NCBI RefSeq assembly: GCF_001659605.2
Contig: NC_035169.2
Location: 9,809,255 to 9,873,254, forward strand
Reading direction: 5' to 3'
Length of the DNA stretch: 64,000 bases
Source of the DNA: Manihot esculenta
Lineage: Eukaryota > Streptophyta > Magnoliopsida > Malpighiales > Euphorbiaceae
Positions 38,563 to 50,177 of this stretch are shown piece by piece; within the stretch, counting starts at the first letter, position 1, and every line of letters begins with the position of its first letter. The translations under genes and the position numbers were made by a program. The notes below the pieces were generated by a model. The model had not been told where the DNA came from, ran no database searches, and was given only the letters and a program-made list of their open reading frames with translations.

Positions 38563-40324
38563 ATATACAAATTCTCAATTGTCGAAAAACCATAGCCAAT
38601 TGGATGAAAACTTCATCTATTCATTCATCTTTGCATTGATTAAACAACAGTCTAATATAAAAATTGCAGCTCTACAAGCAGAAGTGAGAGGTAAATTTGG
38701 GTACGAGCCGTCTTATCAAATAACATGGAAAACAAAGCAAAAGGCAATTATAAAGTTTTATGGGGGTTGAGATGAATCATATAGTCAGTTGCGTAGTTCA
38801 TGACAGCTCTTCATTATTTCACTTTGGAAACAATATACATGATTGAGGAAAATTCACATTGAATAAATAAACGATTAAATCCGATGTGTCGTGTATTTGA
38901 TTGAATGTTTTGTGCTTTTAAGCAATCGATTGAGAGATTTAAACATTGTCGACCTGTAATCTCAATTGATGGGACATTCCTTTATGAAAAATACACTAGG
39001 TATATACTGTGTGCAACCGCATTCAATAGAAATAATCAACTCTTTCCCTTAGCTTTTGCCATTGTTGATAAGGAGGATGGTGACAATTAGTTATAGTTTA
39101 TAGACTGCATAAGGATATTTGTGACCAAAAGAGAAGAATTGTGTATAATTTTAGACCGTCATGCTGGAATTATTAAGACGATACAGAAAGATTAGTGACA
39201 ACCTCCAGCCGGTCATCCTCATTACTGTATAAGATATGTATTGAGTAATTACAACAAGACATTAAAAAATGATGCAATAAAGGAATCGCTGCGTAGGGTA
39301 GGTAGGTATCATGTCTTTAAATACGATTTTCTTTATCTATTTAATTTAATGATACATTTTGTTGATAATAATTTTATTTTAATAAACTTGTAATTTATAT
39401 TAGCAAATCAAAATGAGAAAGTTTTACGAGTCCATGAACAATATTCGAGAGATGCACCCTGAATCATATAATTGGACAGTTAAAATAAATTTAGAGAAAT
39501 GGAAGAGATTATATGATGGTGGCCAAAGATATAGCGTGATGACAATGAACATGTTTAAATCCCTGAATGGCATGATGAAAGGATTTCGAGCGTTGCCTAT
39601 AACGACAATGGTCGAGAAAATATTATTCCAATGTGTTTATTATTTTGATACGCGACGAACAACATTTTTTGATCAGCAAAGCAAGGGATTTATTTTCACT
39701 CAAGCTTGTAGTGAAACTCTGCGCGCTAATACAATTAAAGCGAATAGACATATAGTGAGAAGGTTCAACAGTCAAATAATGGTTTGTGAAATAATTACTG
39801 CTTAGGGTAGGCAAAAGCAAGTGGTTAAACTTATGGATCAAACATGCACATGTGGTAAATTTTAAGAGACGAGGATATCATGTTCAAATGCTATTGCTGT
39901 ATGCATGTCTCATTCAATTGACTACGAGCAGTTTGTCTCTGATTATTATAAATTAGAGCATACCATCCAATGTTATGTATACACATTCCATCTTCTTGGA
40001 CTTCTTGACTATTAGTCTGCAGCACATGGACTTCCTCTTATGCCTGACATTTCTATAATAAGGAAGAAAGGACGACTGAAGTCTTCTAGGATTCGTAATG
40101 AGATGGACTGGAGGTCGAGCAAAATAAAAGAAATGTCTAGAGTCCATTGTTCAATATGTGACAGGGTGGGGCGCAATAGGAAAACTTGTATGGGTCGGAA
40201 AGCAAATGGATAAATGTTGATGTTTATATTTACAATCACTTGTGTTTTTTATGATTATTATAAGTGTAATGTATTTTTTAATATCCATTTATTTTTATTA
40301 GTATTTTATATTTATTTTTAATTG

Positions 40325-41008
40325 CAAGCCAATGATCACATTTACAGGTTAATATGGTCGACCGCATTGTGTAAAAGAAGTCAGATAAGTCATTCATGTT
40401 GATAACATCTAAAAGTAGTTCAAATACAATAATTGAAAAGTATATTGATCCTAATTGCATAATATGGTATGTAAAAAAAAACCATTTATAAATATGTCAA
40501 ATTACTCATGCCTTAATTATGATAATATACCACATATTTTCATTGGTTTACATTCAAATTCGTTACAAGATTTTGAACAAGTGATTGTATCGAGCATTGA
40601 ACCTCCATGGGGAGACTATGGGAAAAACATTGTGAGTTGGAAGCATTTTACAAATTTCATGATTTGTCCATACCTAAAGTCATATATACTAATTTACAAA
40701 AAGATTCTAATGACGATATAGAAAAAATAAAAGCTCAGTTACTTAAAGAGATAAATATCATAGAGAGAAGACTCGAAGAATATCATCAAAGGCATTATCC
40801 ATATTTTAATATATACAACAGTCTCACTCAAGACTCACATGCAGTTAATGCTAGAGATGTTTTTAATTTTAGTGATAATGATGAGTGTAACTTTGTAAAA
40901 TTTTTGCCTAATTCTTTAACTCCATATTATTATACTAAACTCTTATTATGTCATGTTACTATGTTATTATTTTCTAATGCTACAATTATTGCTACAATTT
41001 TAGAATAA
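40325..41008 (+). pseudogene. Unidentified MULE-internal ORF, frameshifted
   Basis: Two overlapping frames (40455-40721 and 40607-41008) can be read as one frameshifted protein. It contains KPFINMSNYSCLNYDN, then, in the other frame, a charged helical segment (EKIKAQLLKEINIIERRLEE). I do not recognise a family. It follows the transposase pseudogene by about 110 bp and precedes the convergent PMD pseudogene. It could be a third MULE gene or a detached transposase C-terminal extension. Confidence 0.3.
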
Positions 41009-41263
41009 TTAATAGTATTATTAATTTTATTCATCCTTATATCCAAATTTTCTGATATCATTATATGGAGTTTTTTTTTTTTTGAATCAATATTATTTGG
41101 AGTTATTATTGTTATCACATGCCATATTGAATCACATTTTAACAAAATCAATATAATTTCAATAAATACAAAAAAATAATGAATATAATTTAATTGAAAC
41201 ACATTTTAACATACATATACAGTTTACATATCAATTATGATCACCAGTACCACAACTTGAATG

Positions 41264-42053
41264 CCTTCTTTCATGTGGAGCCCGTAAACGACCTTGCTAT
41301 GGTCTCAGTGCTAGAAATTATTAGAAATATGGATCATTCTGTGTCGTTGACATATTCAGATATGGAGTGAGCCCTTCAACCACAGATAGATCGGTCTGAC
41401 CAAATAAATCGACACGAGGCATATACCCCAGTCCATCGCTATACCCTGCAAACATATGCTCTTTGCAGGTCTCTAGTCGCCACCGCTCATAATATATGCT
41501 CATGTGAACTTCTGTACAATTTCCTCATCAGTATCATCCGGAAGTTGACTAAACTCCTCAACTAGCCATATCATATTCAAATAGCACCCTCTGATGGCAT
41601 TATTAGGTAAAACGACACCTAATAATGCTTCACATACTGTCGGCCAATAGTGACGTGATCGGCCCGTAATAGTTGCACCATCAACGGGCAATCTAGTAAT
41701 CAACCCCACATCCTAAAGGGTAATGGTCATTTCCCCTTCTGGAAATATAAATATGTGAGTCTCTAGTTGCCACCGCTCAATAAGAACAATAATTAAGTGT
41801 CAATTCAAAACAAAAAATCTAGACGTATAATGCAATAAAAATTCATACACCGTATGTGAGGTATAGTTTGCTCTGAATTATCGTTCATATGTAAAATCGT
41901 ACACGTTCTTCTACAGCCTATCGCTGCAGTTTCTATAGTTTGTTGTCATATGATCTCAGACCGATATTCTGATTGCACATATAGCAACGATGGGTCATTA
42001 AAACACGATAAAATATAATCACGATAGTTATGGCGGTCGCATCTTTCCTTCAT
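41264..42053 (-). pseudogene. Plant mobile domain (PMD, aminotransferase-like) pseudogene
   Basis: From the minus-strand ATG at 42053 the frame reads NDPSLLYVQSEYRSEIIW, the typical PMD N-terminal block. After a frameshift comes IERWQLETHIFIFPEGEMT, then LPVDGATITGRSRHYW and IWLVEEFSQLPDDTDEE, all diagnostic of the PMD family (PF10536 type; MAIN/MAIL1 relatives). The usual ARAYILxLIGG block is missing and is followed by a second ERWRLET copy at about 41460-41490, suggesting an internal rearrangement. Stops and frameshifts make it a pseudogene. PMD proteins are known both as host genes and as cargo of gypsy and Mutator-type transposons. It converges on the transposase within the same TIR pair. 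Confidence 0.75.
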
Positions 42054-43049
42054 ATCTACTCATACAGAATAATACACTATACCACATTACAATAAAATAT
42101 TATATTATTACACATTTACTAAATTTATTCTATTCAAAATCACAATAAATATTTAAAACCATATTAAATTATCATTTACAAATTTTTAGGACTTAATCAC
42201 AATTAATTTTTTTATTAAATAAAAATTTATCACTACACTAATATATATTTATTAAATTTTTTCTATCCAAAACCACATTAAATATTTAATCATCATATTA
42301 AATTATCATTTATAAATTTCTAGAACACTTAATCACAATTTATTTTTTTACTACACTAAATACAAATTATTAATTCTTTCTACTTAAATCACATTATATA
42401 TTTTAAAACTTAATTAATAATCAATATTACTAAATCACAATAAAAAATTTATCACTACACTAATATACATTTACTAAATTTTTTGCATCTAAAACTACAA
42501 TAAATATTATTAATTGATTCTACCTAAAATTACTATAACTTATAGTAAACTAATTTCTTCAACTAAATCATAATTATATAAATTTTCAATATAAACAAAA
42601 TACAATTACAAATTTTATTTTTATATATCAAACAAAAAAATATATATACACATTTAAAAGAAAAGAGAAAAAAGTTTTAAACATACTTGATAATTTGATG
42701 AAATAAATTGATTAACTGTATAAATGTAGAAGAGAATATTAGAGAGAAAATAGAAAAAAAAATTAATATTTAAGGTAAAATTTCTAGTGAATGAAGAGAA
42801 GATTTAAAAGAAAATTTAACCGGTGTTGTTGATGAAGAGAAAATGAAAATAAAAATAGTGTTGTTGATGAAGAGAAAACAAAAATGAAAATGAAAGGGAG
42901 AGGAAGGTGCTGCGAAGGAGAAAAATGAAAGGAAAAAAAGGTGTTGTGAGAGAGGGAAAAAAAAATAAGGGAGTGGAAGTAGACTGGCTTTTAAAGCTAA
43001 AGTCTCCTCCAACTCTCTTCAGTTAGCTAAGCAAAGTAGTGCATGTTCA

Positions 43050-43331
43050 GCATTTATAGTTTTGGAGTGATTGACTCGTGGATCGACGGATTAGGAGCGT
43101 AGAAATTCACTTCACTCCAACACTGATTGATTGAAGAGTCAATCAATGCTGAAATGATTTTGGAAATTAATTTTCATGGCATGGAAGTTTACCGTTTGAC
43201 ATTATTAATATCGAACATGCATATTCAATATAACTATCCAACATATTATATTTACCATATAAAATTTAAAAATATTTTTTATAATTTAAAATATATATAT
43301 TTTTAATAATGCATGATTTAAAAAAACTCCA
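43050..43331 (-). repeat. Candidate right terminal inverted repeat of the MULE
   Basis: Read inward from 43331 on the minus strand, this resembles the left repeat from 32290 inward, with the same order of T-run, ATCATGCATTATTAA, AT tract, GTCAAACGGTAAACTTCC and a TATAAATGC near the inner end. The TATA would be placed to drive the minus-strand PMD gene. Boundaries are approximate. Confidence 0.4.
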
Positions 43332-44240
43332 CTACTTGCGGCTCAAGCTATTAGTAATCACCAACAAAGACAATGAACCGACATAGTCAACAAGAAATAC
43401 AAAAACCAACAAAGTGGGCTTTCAGTGTGGCTTTCAGTGTGTTATAGTTTCCGAGTCATCTTAAAGAGCAAATTATTAAATACATATGGAAGTACCAAGG
43501 TATTTCAATTCAATGAAATTACAATATATTAATAAAAAATTAAGAAATTTATTTTTTTAACTAGTAGTGATATGGATTTAACTTCTAATTTTTATAATGT
43601 AATTTGATTCAATATACTATCTCAGCACGTAATACTTTTGGAGCATCCAATAATCTCTTCACCTTGAGGCACACAGCAAAATTGAATATTTACATTCTTT
43701 TATGTTGGGGAGAAAAACTCTATTATATAGGATAATTATTTTACAATATGACATTACATATTTTTTATATAATATTTGATAGTCTCCAAAATAAATTAAA
43801 AAACAACTGTTTTTAATGAATTTAATAGATGTAATGTTTCATTCATAAGAAAAATTAGTTATTTTATTCACTAGTCAAAAATAAAAATTAATCAAGTTTA
43901 ATTTGGTGATAAGTATATCTGAATAAATATAAGAGATCTCGGTTCTAGTTTTTCGATTTCTAATCTCCATCTCAAAAAAAAATAAAAGCCTTTTGCTGGG
44001 AAAAGTAACTCCATACATGGACTGAATTTATTATTTATAGCAAATTCTTCCAAGCAACCCTTGTATAAGCTCATTTTTACGTCTAATTAATTAAAATTAC
44101 TCCTCCCGTGCTGTGTGTTTGTTTCCAGTGCAGTCTCAGAATAAACTATTTTCTGCGAGAGTTGCTTGACCAGGAGAAGTTAACATGGGCCTGGAAGTGA
44201 GCTGAGGTCGATATGCCAGGCTTAGACCCATGGTGGTGTA

Positions 44241-44440
44241 ATGGGTTCATATTTTGAATGTAGTGTAGACCTGTTTACGGGTCACGCCTTGAAAACTGAA
44301 AAGTTGATAATGATCATCCCATTTTCGAAGAGCTTTGAATTTAATAAATGTGAGTATTACAGAGCTCTTCTCAATGGTTTGAAGGCAATTGTATTATATG
44401 GAAACTTGAATTACAACGAGTCGATTCAATCCAGGTAATG
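44241..44440 (+). pseudogene. Short gypsy RNase H-like remnant
   Basis: The frame contains FEFNKCEYYRALLNGLKAIV followed by LYGNLNY, resembling the conserved NNEAEYEALLxGLxxA...VxGDS block of plant gypsy-type RNase H. Key residues (first Asp, Glu) are replaced. It is isolated, just upstream of the host gene at 44633; the identification is tentative. Confidence 0.35.
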
Positions 44441-44584
44441 GAACTCCTTCCCATGAAAAATCCAGTAACCGATGTGTGAGAGGAGAAAGGTCCATTCTCC
44501 TTCTGCATGGATCTCTGGGAAGCAAGAGATGGGTCTCTGGTATCATTAATAATTAACAGAAGCTCAAAATTTGGCAGCCGAAAA

Positions 44585-44592
44585 TATAAATA
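44585..44592 (+). promoter_or_regulatory. Candidate TATA box for the FCP1-like gene
   Basis: TATAAATA lies 41 bp before the ATG at 44633, which would give a 5' leader of only about 10-20 nt. Confidence 0.5.
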
Positions 44593-44632
44593 GCCTAGTG
44601 AAAACTTGCTTCTCTAAAGCTTTGAACAAAAG

Positions 44633-45675
44633 ATGGAAGGTAAAAGTGGCAGCATGAAGCAGAAGGCTGTGTGTTACTCTGGAAGTGATAGTGAAGAAGA
44701 TAGAGGAGAGTTGAGTGGAATTTTGCTGGAGAAGCTGAGCCTTGGGCCGAGGAAGAAACTTCTTGTGTTTGCCCCTGGCGTTTTATGTCACAGGATCAGG
44801 TTCTTCAATAAAGAAAAGCCTAAAAATTGCACTCCTGATGCTACCTTTGGAAGCATTTTAGGTAATTGATCAACTCATCAATCTGGTTTTTCATTTTGAG
44901 GGATTGAGTCTACTTATCTTCTGCACTTAATTCATTTCTTTCTCAGTTTACAAGAGACCCCACTGTGAGGACTTCATGAAATTTTGTTTTGAAAGATTTG
45001 AAGGTGGAGTCTGGTCTTCTGCTATTGAGTAAGCTGAATTAACCGCTGTACTTTGAACTTGTTCTAGATTATTGTCGGAACTGATCTGTCCTTTAATGCC
45101 TATAATCAGGAAGAACTTGAATAATGCTCTTGATTGTGTTATGGGAAGATTGAAAAGCAAGCTTTTGTTTGTTTGGGTACGTACTCAAACTACGCATAAC
45201 AAACCATGCAACCTTGCATGCAGTTACATATTAAAGCACTGGTTTGTCTGGATTTTCCTCGCAGGGACAAGAATATTGTACTGATTCAGGATTTAAGACC
45301 TTGGAGAACAGTAACAAGCCTGTTTTCTTGAAAGAAGTGAAGAAACTCTGGGAGGAAATTGGTAACTCCTCCAGGAATAAATATTCTCTGTTGAACACTT
45401 TGTTGATTGACGATGAGCCTTATAAGGCTCTTCTGAATCATCCACATTCTGCCATTTTCCTTAATGAATACAAGGCAGGCGAAAAAGATGTTGATGATGT
45501 TTTAGGTCCCAATGGAGAGCTTCGTCAATTCTTGTATGGCCTCGCCGAAACAGATGATGTCCCTTCATATGTGAAGGAGAACAACCTTGGAATCGGACAG
45601 CCTGCTATTACACCTAGTCATCCTGATTGGCGTTTCTACTCCAAGATTATTAAATTTTGGAGTGGGAAGGATTGA
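44633..45675 (+). CDS. FCP1/SCP-like (NLI-interacting factor) HAD-fold protein, catalytic motif lost
   Basis: My gene model has four exons: 44633-44861, 44947-45028, 45110-45176 and 45265-45675, all with GT-AG junctions and matching phases, encoding 262 residues. The family dephosphorylates proteins through a DxDx(T/V) nucleophile. Here the segment that should read LVLDLNG is LVFAPGVL (about residues 44-51), so the nucleophile Asp is gone and one position is missing. The rest is conserved: YKRPHCEDFMKFCFERFE with VWSS, KKLWEE, and motif III TLLIDDEPYKALLN. I infer a folded pseudo-phosphatase, possibly a binding protein. It ends 298 bp from the convergent AHL gene. The intact splice sites argue for a living gene; expression is unknown. 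Confidence 0.85.
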
Positions 45676-45973
45676 TTGGCTATAGTGTATTTTGGTATTT
45701 TTACGCCTACTATGTTTTCCGTCAATGACAAATGTTGTCTTGTTTCCTTTTGGATTGCTTTTTAAAATTTTGAAGGTATGCAAATTGTGAAGCAAATGAA
45801 TAGGTTATAAGATCTTGGAGATGAAAACTATACTGTAAGATGAAGAAAAGGAAACATAACTGTCTTCATATAGTTTCTTTTGGTTTGTCTTGAAAGTCTC
45901 CAACTTTCTATTGTAGTTATAAGCACTAAACATTTTCATAACAGACAATTTGATGTCAGGAAACGGACGATGA

Positions 45974-48167
45974 TTAGATATGTTGTGATCCATTCAAACT
46001 AAGAGTCAAGGGACTTGTAGCATTCGGTATCTGCTGGTCGCTTGCACAGTGAGCTTTTCCTCTAGGCCTCTCTTCTTGCAATGAAGACGAGGATATCAAA
46101 CATGTTTCACCTTCGAGTTTTGGCTGAAAGATTGTTCTTGCTTCTGTCAGTACATGTTGAGCAGCTGGCGTCCTAGAACCCGTTGCATTATCGCTGTGGT
46201 TCCTTCTCTTTTGTGCCTTGTAACCATTTGGCATGAAGCTGCCTACGACCATCTTTGCAAATAAGCAAGAAACCAATATCAGAATTCAGAAACCACTACT
46301 AATAAATTGGAACAAGTAGTTTAATTTTCGAGGTCACAAGAGGAAGGCCTTACTTGGATTGGGCTGGCTGCCAATAAAAGTCCTGCAACTCCTCCGCCAA
46401 TTACACGACCGTCAGTGCCAGCTAACGACACACTCAGTCCACCGCTCCTTCTTACGCCACCAGTTTCACTGACTGTGAATGACCCAGATAGTGAAAGTAT
46501 CTCAAAACGTCCCTGCAAATAATATTCTGTATTGATATTTCACAGCGTGTATGTATAACTATACTGTTATTTTATGTGTGGCTTAAATTTGGATATGGAT
46601 TTAATAGAGGGTTCTAAATTTACCAAAAGTTAAGAAGAGAAATTGTCAATTACTGAAATTTAAAGAGTAATTAGCCAAAACAAGACCTCATATGTCAAGA
46701 TACCACCAGAAGAACCTGGTTGGCGAATGGTAACATTAGAGACAGCTCCATTGGCAGACAGAATACAAATTCCTCTTGGACCCTTATGAGCAAGTGATAG
46801 AATTTTCCCTGCAACATCCTGCAAGTGATTTAAGATAATATAGCAAATTAATTCTTAAAAATCTTAATTTCTAGAATTTAAAACAAGAAAATTAGTAATT
46901 TGAGTACCTCTCCAGTATTCACAGTTATCACATGAGGAGTGAAGTCCCCTCCTGCTGTGTTTGCATACAACTCACCTTCAAGGATCAAAAGCTACATGTG
47001 AGATAAAATCTAACAAGAAAAAAGAAAGACAAAAAAATGTACAATCATCTCTTGCTTTTCCTCATTCAGAGATTTTTTTTTTTTTTAAATAATTTTGAAA
47101 TCAGGTAGTTTTATGTCTTTAAAAATTTAAAAAATCTCTCTCTTTTTTTTTTTTTTTTTTTTTTTCCCAATCCTCTAAATTAGTGGGTATGAAGTTACTC
47201 TTTAAAAAACTTTCATTGTCATTTGCTTTTACGCAATGAAAAATTATGAAATATATAAAGTTGAAAAAACTATTTGAAAAATTCTATTTTTCTTTTAAAA
47301 AAAGTGCTAATTCCATGGATTCCCCTATCTTTAGACAGAATTTTTTCTAGTCCTTCTAAAGGCATTAACCATAAACGTTTTTGTTTTCTTTTCCCTGATT
47401 CTTCAATGTCATAATTGGGTATACTAGGTTTGGTTGGTGAGAAAATTATGAGAGAAAATTTAAGAAGAAAGCTGCCAAGTTTGAATCTTTTAGATTTTGT
47501 TTAGGAAAACAAAGGACAATTTTAATATAAATAAAATCGTCACACATATACTCGGGCTTTTCACACTTTCTTTTCCTAAATTTTCTCAGCAACCAATCAG
47601 TGTTCAAAAACCACAAAACAAAAGCAAACTTAAAAACAGCCAAGGCGCTACTTTTATCGCATAAAACTATTTTCTTTTCCCATTCAATTGCTGGGTTTCT
47701 TGAAACTTACCTAAAGATGCAAGCAACTGCCAGTTACCAGAGCCAGGAGGCCTGCCACGACCCCTCTTCAATGGCGATTTTAAGCCATCAGAAGGAGGAG
47801 AAGAAGGAGAGAAAGAGAAACCAGGTTGCAATGTTAATGCTCCTCCAGGCCCTGCTTGATGATGAGGATGATGAAATGGCTGCACTCTCAGGTTGCCGTC
47901 TGAATCGTACTTTCTTGGTCTTCCTCTCTTCTTTTTATTCCCAAACAAATCCAGGCTGCTACTTGCTTGGTTTCCTGATCCTGCATCACTTGTCAAGGCT
48001 GGTGGGATTGTTGTTGCTGCAACAAAGCTTCCTTCCACGCTCATGTCCTCTGCAGCCATGTTCATGTTTATATTCATCACCTGAGGTGCTTCAGCTCTGC
48101 TCACTGGAGGTGAGTTGGTCTCCGAGTCCCCCGGTGACCCAGAAACTGTGCTTTCTTTCTGCTCCAT
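45974..48167 (-). CDS. AT-hook motif nuclear-localized (AHL) protein, two AT-hooks plus PPC
   Basis: My model has five exons on the minus strand: 48167-47711, 46975-46908, 46818-46687, 46512-46354 and 46252-45974, with GT-AG junctions and consistent phases, giving 364 residues. AT-hooks are at about 78-87 (KKKRGRPRKYDSDG) and 134-145 (KRGRGRPPGSGNW). The PPC/DUF296 domain runs from about 155 to 300, including TAGGDFTPHVITV, KGPRGICILSANGAVSNV, GRFEILSLSGSF and GGVAGLLLAASPIQ. AHL proteins bind AT-rich DNA minor grooves in the nucleus, form trimers through PPC, and modulate growth and chromatin. Two AT-hooks with this PPC fit the Type-II clade. A GA/CT microsatellite lies in the 5' leader (48199-48220). 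Intron 1 (47710-46976) contains long T tracts. Confidence 0.93.
47080..47165. repeat. Poly-T tracts in AHL intron 1
   Basis: Two T runs (about 47082-47094 and 47139-47165) separated by A/T-rich DNA. On the mRNA strand they are A runs; they are length-polymorphic sequence candidates. Confidence 0.7.
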
Positions 48168-48621
48168 CAGAAGTGAGTGGTGGCCTTGGCGAGCTCAGTG
48201 AGAGTGAGAGAGAGAGAGAGCTAATATTGGAGTGAAGTTTCACAAATGGAGAAGACTGCATATGGCGCCAGATATAGAAGGTGTAACGTGCGGTTTTTTA
48301 TTTAAAATAAAAAACAAAAATATTTATGAGAGATATATTATTTTCCTTGCTTAATTTTAATTTTAAAAATAAAATTATTAAAAAATTTATATATAAACTT
48401 TAATAAAGATGTTAAAGATAAAATTATTAAAAAATTTATATATAAACTTTAATAGAAATGATTTCTTATTAAATGAGAAAATAATTTTCATTAAAATGAT
48501 TTATTTTTTTATTTAATTAAAAAATATTTTATATTGATTAAATTTTTTAAATATTTTAAACATTAAAAAATATAAATAATATTTTTTAAAAAGTCATGTG
48601 ATAGGATTTCTAAACTTGAAT

Positions 48622-49070
48622 TAGGGTGAGCATTTTTTCGGTTTGATTTAAGATTAAATCAAATCGAATAAAATGAAAATTAAAATTTTGGTATTTATAA
48701 AAATTAAACCGAATTGATTTTAATTAGAAATCAAATTGAATCGATTTAATTCTATTTGATTCGATTCGGTTTAATCGATTTGAATTTTTAATAAATTTTT
48801 TTATTTTTTACATTTTATTTTTAATATTTTAAAATCTAATTGGATTATTTTAACTTTAATATGATCTAATCTCTATATTATTGAAAATAATATACTATTA
48901 TCACTAATTAGTTTGATTTAATTTTTTTTAATTTTTTTTATTAAAATCGAACTGAATTAAAATAATTAAAAATTTTAAAATTAAAAAGCGAATCGAATCA
49001 AAATGAATAAAAAATTGAATTAAATTTTTAAATAATTCGATTCTATCGATTTTTTCGATTTAAACCAATA
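48622..49070. mobile_element. hAT-type MITE copy, right end decayed
   Basis: It starts TAGGGTGAGCATTTTTTCGG, matching the terminal repeat of the family, and contains AAACCGAATTGATTTTAATTAG and ATTCGGTTTAATCG blocks shared with 5258-5719. It ends in TCGATTTAAACCAATACGGC without a matching terminal repeat or 8-bp duplication. The sequence between it and the AHL 5' leader (48300-48600) is AT-rich with a 60-bp direct repeat (AAAATTATTAAAAAATTTAT at 48367 and 48420). Confidence 0.65.
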
Positions 49071-50177
49071 CGGCTGCCATTTGTTTGTCTGGACTCGCAC
49101 AATCTCATGAACTCGATATTACCCTGAAAAAAGAATCGGTGAAAACAGGCGATCAATGGATGCAATTCAAATCCTTCATTGAAAAAAAATAATAATAAAT
49201 TTGATTTCATGTATATGAGAAATTTTATAGCATTTAATAATAACACCATTTTGAAAATTCCTCAAATCAAATTTTTAAATGGCAAGAATTATTATATGTA
49301 TATGAAAATTATCCCTTACATCCCTAAATCTCGTATTTAATTATGATTATCCTGTATTTTCATTTTTTTAAAAATATCATAAAATAAAGATACACATTAT
49401 TATTAAAAATAAATTGTAGATAAAATTAATATAAAACATATGAAGGTATTCTTTTATTCATTAGATCGATCACAGCAATAAAAAAATTATAATTTAAGAT
49501 AAAAATTCTAAAAGAAACTCAATAATGATGATACTCATGCTATAAACTATTAGAATTTAATAAGTATTAATGAATCAAACCAATCGTGAGTTATTTAAGT
49601 TTCGATTTAATAAAAATCAAATCATTAATTAAGGAAGAGTACTATTTTTATATAACAGGATAATTCTAAGATGGGGGATTTAATGACACTTTCAAATTCA
49701 AATTCTTTTACACTAAGTTGGGTAGCATATAATATAATCAATTTATTTTATGAATAATTGTTAATATTATTTAATTATAAAATGAAATTAAATATAATAA
49801 TAAATTTTCATATTTTATTTATTATGATAATGAAAATAATAAATTGATAACAGGAGTAACGGACGGTTGGTACAGTAACGACAACGATAGTTGTTGAGTG
49901 ACGCTGGCAATAAACAGATAATAATGGTAGTGATAGTAATAAAGTAACGCTTATTATTTACAGTAATATAATAAATAAATTTAAAGTAATTATTGTTATA
50001 TATAATTAAATAATTATGATTTTATTATAGTTTATTTTTTTTGTTTACCATGCACTTAGAAATTTTTACTATAGTTATAGTTCTTACGGAGTGAAAGGAA
50101 TCAAAGGGGTTAAAATGGGAAAAATTGACCAATTCGGATTATTATTGATAATGCTCTTTAAGTTCTTAGAAGATTGG
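49071..50177. other. AT-rich intergenic DNA
   Basis: No coding signal or transposon ends were recognised. A short region near 49855-49930 has imperfect AACG/AACGAC repeats. Confidence 0.5.

Larger units (their letters stand above)
33135..40213 (+). pseudogene. MULE (mudrA-like) transposase pseudogene
   Basis: The N-terminal part (33135-33848) encodes MEVPTYANNHWDKN, MTSIEIYVKIFRC and an acidic tract. After the solo LTR and LTR-like inserts, 38563-38770 encodes NHSQLDENFIYSFIF and GYEPSYQITWKTKQKAI, the conserved block before the MULE catalytic domain. Then 38905-39120 gives CRPVISIDGTFLYEKY and FPLAFAIVDKEDGDN, which carries the first catalytic Asp. The region 39413-39805 is the C-terminal part of the transposase domain. 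About 39805-39960 has a SWIM-type CxCxnCxH zinc finger (CTCGKF) and 40150-40195 a CCHC knuckle (CSICDRVGRNRKTC). Stops at about 33259, 33528, 38768 and elsewhere, plus frameshifts, make it non-functional. Confidence 0.85.
32290..43331 (+). mobile_element. Decayed Mutator-like element (MULE) with transposase and PMD genes
   Basis: The boundaries come from two diverged inverted repeats: left from about 32290 (GAGCTTTTTTT...TTAAGTCATACGTTATTAA) and right, read inward on the minus strand from about 43331 (GGAGTTTTTTTAAATCATGC). Between them lie a plus-strand mudrA-type transposase pseudogene, an unidentified ORF and a minus-strand plant-mobile-domain pseudogene. Two later insertions account for about 4.5 kb, so the original element was about 6.5 kb. 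A 9-bp target duplication was not found. The extent is an inference; the transposase itself is secure. Confidence 0.55.

Noticed and set aside
42770..43012. Minus-strand frame with Phe/Ser-rich residues
   Set aside because: It translates a GAAAA-rich purine tract between the PMD pseudogene and the right TIR; low complexity.
47600..48235. 211-codon plus-strand open frame
   Set aside because: It is antisense to AHL exon 1, whose AT-hooks, splice sites and PPC domain are on the minus strand.
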